A program made the position numbers and the translations under genes. From Symsagittifera roscoffensis (lineage: Eukaryota > Xenacoelomorpha > Acoela > Convolutidae), in assembly GCF_963678635.1 (NCBI RefSeq), contig NC_087062.1, positions 82,980,012 to 83,044,011 of the forward strand: 64,000 bases of DNA, read 5' to 3'. How positions within the stretch are numbered: the stretch's first letter is position 1; each line of letters opens with the position of its first letter. Below the pieces are notes generated by a model, which did no database searches, was not told the origin of the DNA, and worked only from the letters and a program-made list of their open reading frames with translations. This document shows positions 59,967 through 64,000 of this stretch, one piece after another.

Positions 59967-61689
59967 TCAAGTAAATGATAATTTATGTCTATAGTAAAAT
60001 TACGCTGTCTGGGAATCCGCAACTCTAAGAGGAATCGGCAAATTGTAAGCGGAATCTGCTCATATTTGCGGATTTCGGAACAACTAGCAATAATCGTTCG
60101 CTAAGAATCCGTGATAAAACTATTGTGTCGAAAAAAGTTACATTACATGTATTTGTGCGCGGAATCCATAGAAATTTTGTCAGTGGAATCCATTGAAATT
60201 TTGGAATATGACTTAAGACTTGTCTCTCGATTCCAGTGACATACAGACACCGAAATGTGCGCCTATCCAGTGCACAGTTTGGCCCCTTAATGTTAGTATA
60301 AATAATTCAGGTCCGTTGTGATAACAATGCAATGTCTTTTGGTATTTTTTGTTTTCCGCTCAATAAGCGTCTACTTATCTAATGTCAGCTTGATGGCTGC
60401 TCAGTAATTGCTTAAAGCTTATTTAGTGCTTCTTGTGTATGTTGCTTTTTGTTGCTTCCTCTTTATTTTCCAGGAATAGTCTTACGTTTTGTTTACGCTC
60501 AAATGGGCTTTTTAGTGGTTTGACTAGGAATGTATGTTGAATTTCAGTTCATTTCTTTCGTTAAAGAGAGGGCAGACTACACCATCGAACAGCAAAAGTG
60601 GAAAAATCACGAAAAACGTGATCGATTTCTAATTTCGAAATCGGATTTTCTTTTTCAAATTTCCCATTGGAATGAAAATTTTACCTATTGATCCAGTCAT
60701 TTGTCCGAATTGAATGAACTATGTTTGATTACTACGCAACCGCAGCTTGTGTTAGAGCGCGAGTCCGTTTTTCCATTAGACGTCGCTAATTTTCTTGCTG
60801 TTTTCAGCAGAAAATTCTGTTGTTTAGGTAAGCAATATAGTTCTTGTGCGAATTTCTGATCTCGAACAATGAGATAGATAAAATATTTTTGTTAGTTACT
60901 GTTTGCTAAGATGATTATTCTGAAAATGTAATGAATTGTGTTTTATATTATATTGTTTTGGAAACACTTTGGAAAAATCGTCACTTTTCTGAAAACTCCT
61001 TTGCCGATTTTTGCCAAATAGCTAAATAGAAAAATCAGCCTCTCGTCTACTCGATTGCATACTTTGCTACTTTCTTTTTATAACGTTACTTCGTACGGAC
61101 CTTGGGAAGGTTCAATATCTAAGAAACTCTAGGACACATTTTAGACTAATTTTCTCCAAAACGACCCATCCAGTTTTGAGATGAATCGAAAGAACTAGTT
61201 GTAAGTTCGCGGTTTCGTAAAATTTTTTATAAAATACGCCCTTCTCGCAGAAGCTGGTGATCTCTAATATTGTTTGGGAAACAGTTATCCTCTTTGGAAA
61301 AGTCAATTTTTGACATTGTCACCATTTTTAGTTGTGTGAAGCTTCAGTTTCACCATTTTCAGTTGAGACCTCATTTGTGTAGAGTTTAATTGTTTTACTT
61401 CAAAGCACGGTCGTGTATTCAAATCCCGCTTTAGTCATGGTTGGAGGGGTCCCAGTGTCATCGGCCTCCTCAAGGTGGGACTGGCTGTGGCATAATGGAT
61501 GACATCTCTCTCCCCCACGCAATAAAAAGTCCAAGGTTGAATGGTGGGAGCTGGGCCGGGGGCAAATAAAAAAAGTTCAAAGCAGCTGGGTATGGCTTCG
61601 AACACAGGTTTCCGGAATGTTTTTTTTTTTTCAATTTTTGTCTGTTGAATAGCTCATTTGTTTCAACTTTTTGTTCAACTTTCGTTTTT

Positions 61690-61855
61690 TTTTACTTACG
61701 ACTGATAATCTATAGGCTGCAGATCGAATCCGAGACCCAGCCGAGTTTTAACAAATTTGAGGTTTATTTCTATTTTTTCTTATTGCACTTTATAGAGCTG
61801 CTTTTTGTCGTGTTCTCGCTAGTGTTTGCGAAGCGAAGCTTGGCCTTTGTGTGAA
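61690..61855 (+). repeat. SINE-like family B, copy 3 (partial)
   Basis: Contains GATAATCTATAGGCTGCAG, CCAGCCGAGTTTTAAC, ATAGAGCTGCTTTTTGTCG, then a GCGAAGCGAAGC tail, in the same order as 28375-28520. Confidence 0.55.
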
Positions 61856-62119
61856 CTATACGAAGAATTGTTTAGATATTGATTTGTTTTGTGAAGTAGT
61901 AAGAAGGTGACTTCATTTTACTGGTAATATTTACCTGTTAACGCACCATAAGAACTTCGGCCATTTTATGTCTTGCATTCTTGTGCCGACCTCAGAAGGT
62001 GAGACGATTTTTACATCACCCGGGATTTTTATACATCATTGCGAAGTGGGTCCTGAATAAAGTTTACCTCACTAAATAACCGGAGTATAGGAACGAGGTA
62101 TGTATACGGCAACGAACGG

Positions 62120-62420
62120 TAACCAATAGTGCTTGAAGACCTACAGACGAACCTTCCGGTGGCATGTTAACATTCATGCATGACGTTGCACGGTTGACGG
62201 TAGTTGACCAGCTGCCAGATCGCTCTTGGAAGCCACTGAGCATTGATACCTCGGTATGTCTAAAAAGCAACCTCCTGTTTTTGTCTGAACAGGCCAGATT
62301 GGGCTGACTGTGATCTACAGTCAGTCTAACCGTTAAAGCTCATTTTTAATATCCCAATGACAATGGGTGTTTCTGAAGTTGCCGCACGAGGTGGACAGAC
62401 AAGGCGTGTTATGCCTTGTG
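62120..62420. ncRNA. Candidate structured RNA region (tentative)
   Basis: A stretch less AT-rich than its surroundings with several local inverted repeats, for example GCTGACTGT/ACAGTCAG (about 62305-62326) and ACAAGGC/GCCTTGT (about 62400-62420). It matches no RNA family I can name. A diverged repeat would look the same. Confidence 0.2.
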
Positions 62421-62619
62421 CTAAATGATGCCATCTATTTTATATTTAAATGCGTTTGACACGTATCTTGTCATGTTTAAGCGTTTTTTCGCAACAGTTA
62501 AGGGCATAACGTATCTATGCGTGCTTAACCGATATTGTATATTGCAATGCTTAAGAGTTTTTTTCGATATTCCTGTTTGAATTTAGTGTTTGTTTCACCG
62601 AGTTTAAAGTTAGCAACAC

Positions 62620-63890
62620 AATAGTGGGATGCTGTCAGAGGTTGCGAGTTTGGTCTACAATTATGAATGCACAAATCATTTTAGTGTACGAGATACGACG
62701 ATTTTTGTGATGTTTTTGGAAGTCAATTCACAAAAATACAAAACTTGAAATTCCCAACTCTGTATTTGGGTGCTGTCAGAGTACTCTCAAGGATTGCGAA
62801 TCTTGCATCCAAATATGACTGCTCAAATCCTTGTAGTTTTCGAGATAAGACATGTTTTATGATTTCTTTATAACTTTTTTGAAAATTTAAAAATTTGTTA
62901 AAATTTTCAAAACATTTAAAATCCCTAAATTTCAGTTAGGTACTGTGAGGCTTCTCTCATGAGTTTCAAGATCCAAATCTTGCGTCCAATTTTTTGAAAA
63001 TTCTTTAACTCAATTTGGGGGCTGTCAGAATACAATCGGGGCTGCGAATCTCTTTTCCAATTATGACTTCAAGTCTCTGTATTTTACGAGATATGTCATT
63101 TTTTGTGATTTAAAAAAAACTCAAGGAAATTTTCAATTTTTGACTTCCCAACCCTTCAATTGGAAGCTGTCAGAGAACTTCCGAGGGTTGTGAATCTCGC
63201 CTCCAATTATGACTATTCAAATCTTCTTAGTTTTCGAGATATGACGTTTTTTTTTTTGATTTTTTCAAACAATTTTCAGAAAGCTTGATTTTAATTTATT
63301 TTCAAATTTTGAAATTCATTCCTTGTAATGGAAAGCTCCCAGAATAATCCAGGGGCTGTAAGTCTTGCATTCAGTTATGACTACTCAAATCTTCTTTGTT
63401 TTCGAGATATGACATTTTCTGTGGTTTTTTCAAAAAAGTTTCAGAAAACTTTAATTTAATGTTTTTTAATGTTTGAAATTCCCAACCCTTTATTTGCTGG
63501 TTATCAGAGTACTCTTGGGGGTTTCATGTCTTTTTTTGGAGATGTGACATTTTTTTATTTTTCAATGTTTATTTGTCAAAATTTAGTTGGGTACTGTTAG
63601 TATTCTCAAGAGTTTCAAATTTTTCTTCCAAATGCGACTGCTCAAATGCTTTAGCTTCCAAGATGTGACGTTTTTTATGTCGTTTTAAAAGTTTTCAAAG
63701 AACTTAGATAAAAAAATTTCAAAAAATTTAATAGTCTTTTAAAGTTTGAATTTAAAAAAATGCAACGAAAAAAATTCGCAAAATTTGAAATTACGAACCC
63801 TGTTACTGGGTGCTGTCAGAAAACAATCAAAGGGTGCAGTTCTTCTGTATGTAGTTTTTTATGAGCTAGGAGCACCGGAGATGCGTTACA
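62620..63890. repeat. Diverged tandem array, GCTGTCAGA units of about 150-170 bp
   Basis: Units share GG(G/A)(T/A)GCTGTCAGA, then TTGCGAATCTTGC, CCAATTATGACTACTCAAAT, CTTAGTTTTCGAGATATGAC and a T-rich end. Recognisable starts are near 62630, 62768, 62938, 63015, 63164, 63330, 63492, 63592 and 63808. Spacing and identity vary, so this is an old array or a run of degraded satellite. Confidence 0.75.
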
Positions 63891-64000
63891 CGCTCGTAAC
63901 AGTGCATTATGCCCGAAAGATGGTTTGGACTCGAAAGGTGGGTACTTTAGGCAACTTGCTACCCTGTCAGAGTCAAACTCGTGGTGTTTCAGACCCCCTC

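Larger units (their letters stand above)
59967..62619. other. Non-coding region right of the Polinton
   Basis: Contains the resumed GGAATCCGCAA motif (60012-60200), a single unit of the TTGGCGTCTA family (about 60359-60450), a decayed tRNA-like segment near 61405-61600, a SINE-like family B copy at 61690-61855 and a GC-richer stretch with hairpins at 62120-62420. No coding exon is supported. Confidence 0.55.

Noticed and set aside
59822-60022. Minus-strand 66-codon frame over the right Polinton end
   Set aside because: It translates the terminal inverted repeat and its C-runs (poly-glycine), not a gene.

Overview
This is animal (invertebrate) nuclear DNA. The evidence is GT-AG introns, long AT-rich non-coding stretches full of dispersed repeats, a three-exon thioredoxin gene, an ACBD4/5-type peroxisomal gene, and two very large self-mobilising elements. 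I cannot place the species more precisely from sequence alone.

Layout. (1) 1-23766, minus strand: most of a giant Ty3/gypsy-type LTR retrotransposon of at least 23.8 kb. A 179-bp segment recurs at both ends (1-179 and 23588-23766). In element order it has a 5' LTR, a leader of about 3.8 kb with a repeated CCGGAGGGGTC motif, a single uninterrupted Gag-Pol ORF (2927 aa), a 217-aa ORF that looks like a macro domain, a second giant ORF (2972 aa) carrying an SGNH/GDSL hydrolase domain, a polypurine tract and the 3' LTR, which is cut by the window edge. (2) 23767-46213: host DNA with an apparently single-exon ACBD4/5-like gene (24607-25422), a 443-bp MITE with an exact 8-bp target duplication (29064-29506), a thioredoxin gene (30325-33288), an unnamed R/D/N-rich and Q/P-rich protein gene (about 40446-43814), two SINE-like families, short tandem arrays and a 708-bp direct duplication. 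(3) 46220-59960: a complete-ended Maverick/Polinton with exact 6-bp target duplications (AATTCC), about 240-bp terminal inverted repeats, integrase, packaging ATPase, capsid protease, major and minor capsid proteins, a core-like protein and a partly deleted protein-primed DNA polymerase that appears to contain a spliceosomal intron. (4) 59967-64000: non-coding DNA ending in a diverged tandem array of roughly 150-170-bp units.

How the parts work together. In the retroelement, Gag-Pol supplies particle formation, protease, reverse transcriptase, RNase H and integrase. The macro-domain and SGNH ORFs are accessory functions not found in ordinary gypsy elements; both giant ORFs are open, so the copy looks young. 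In the Polinton, capsid, protease and packaging genes form a tightly overlapping minus-strand block resembling a viral morphogenesis cassette. The polymerase lacks most of the region between its start and the palm domain, so this copy is probably no longer autonomous for replication although its ends are intact. The Polinton sits inside a stretch with an iterated GGAATCCGCAA motif that resumes on its other side.
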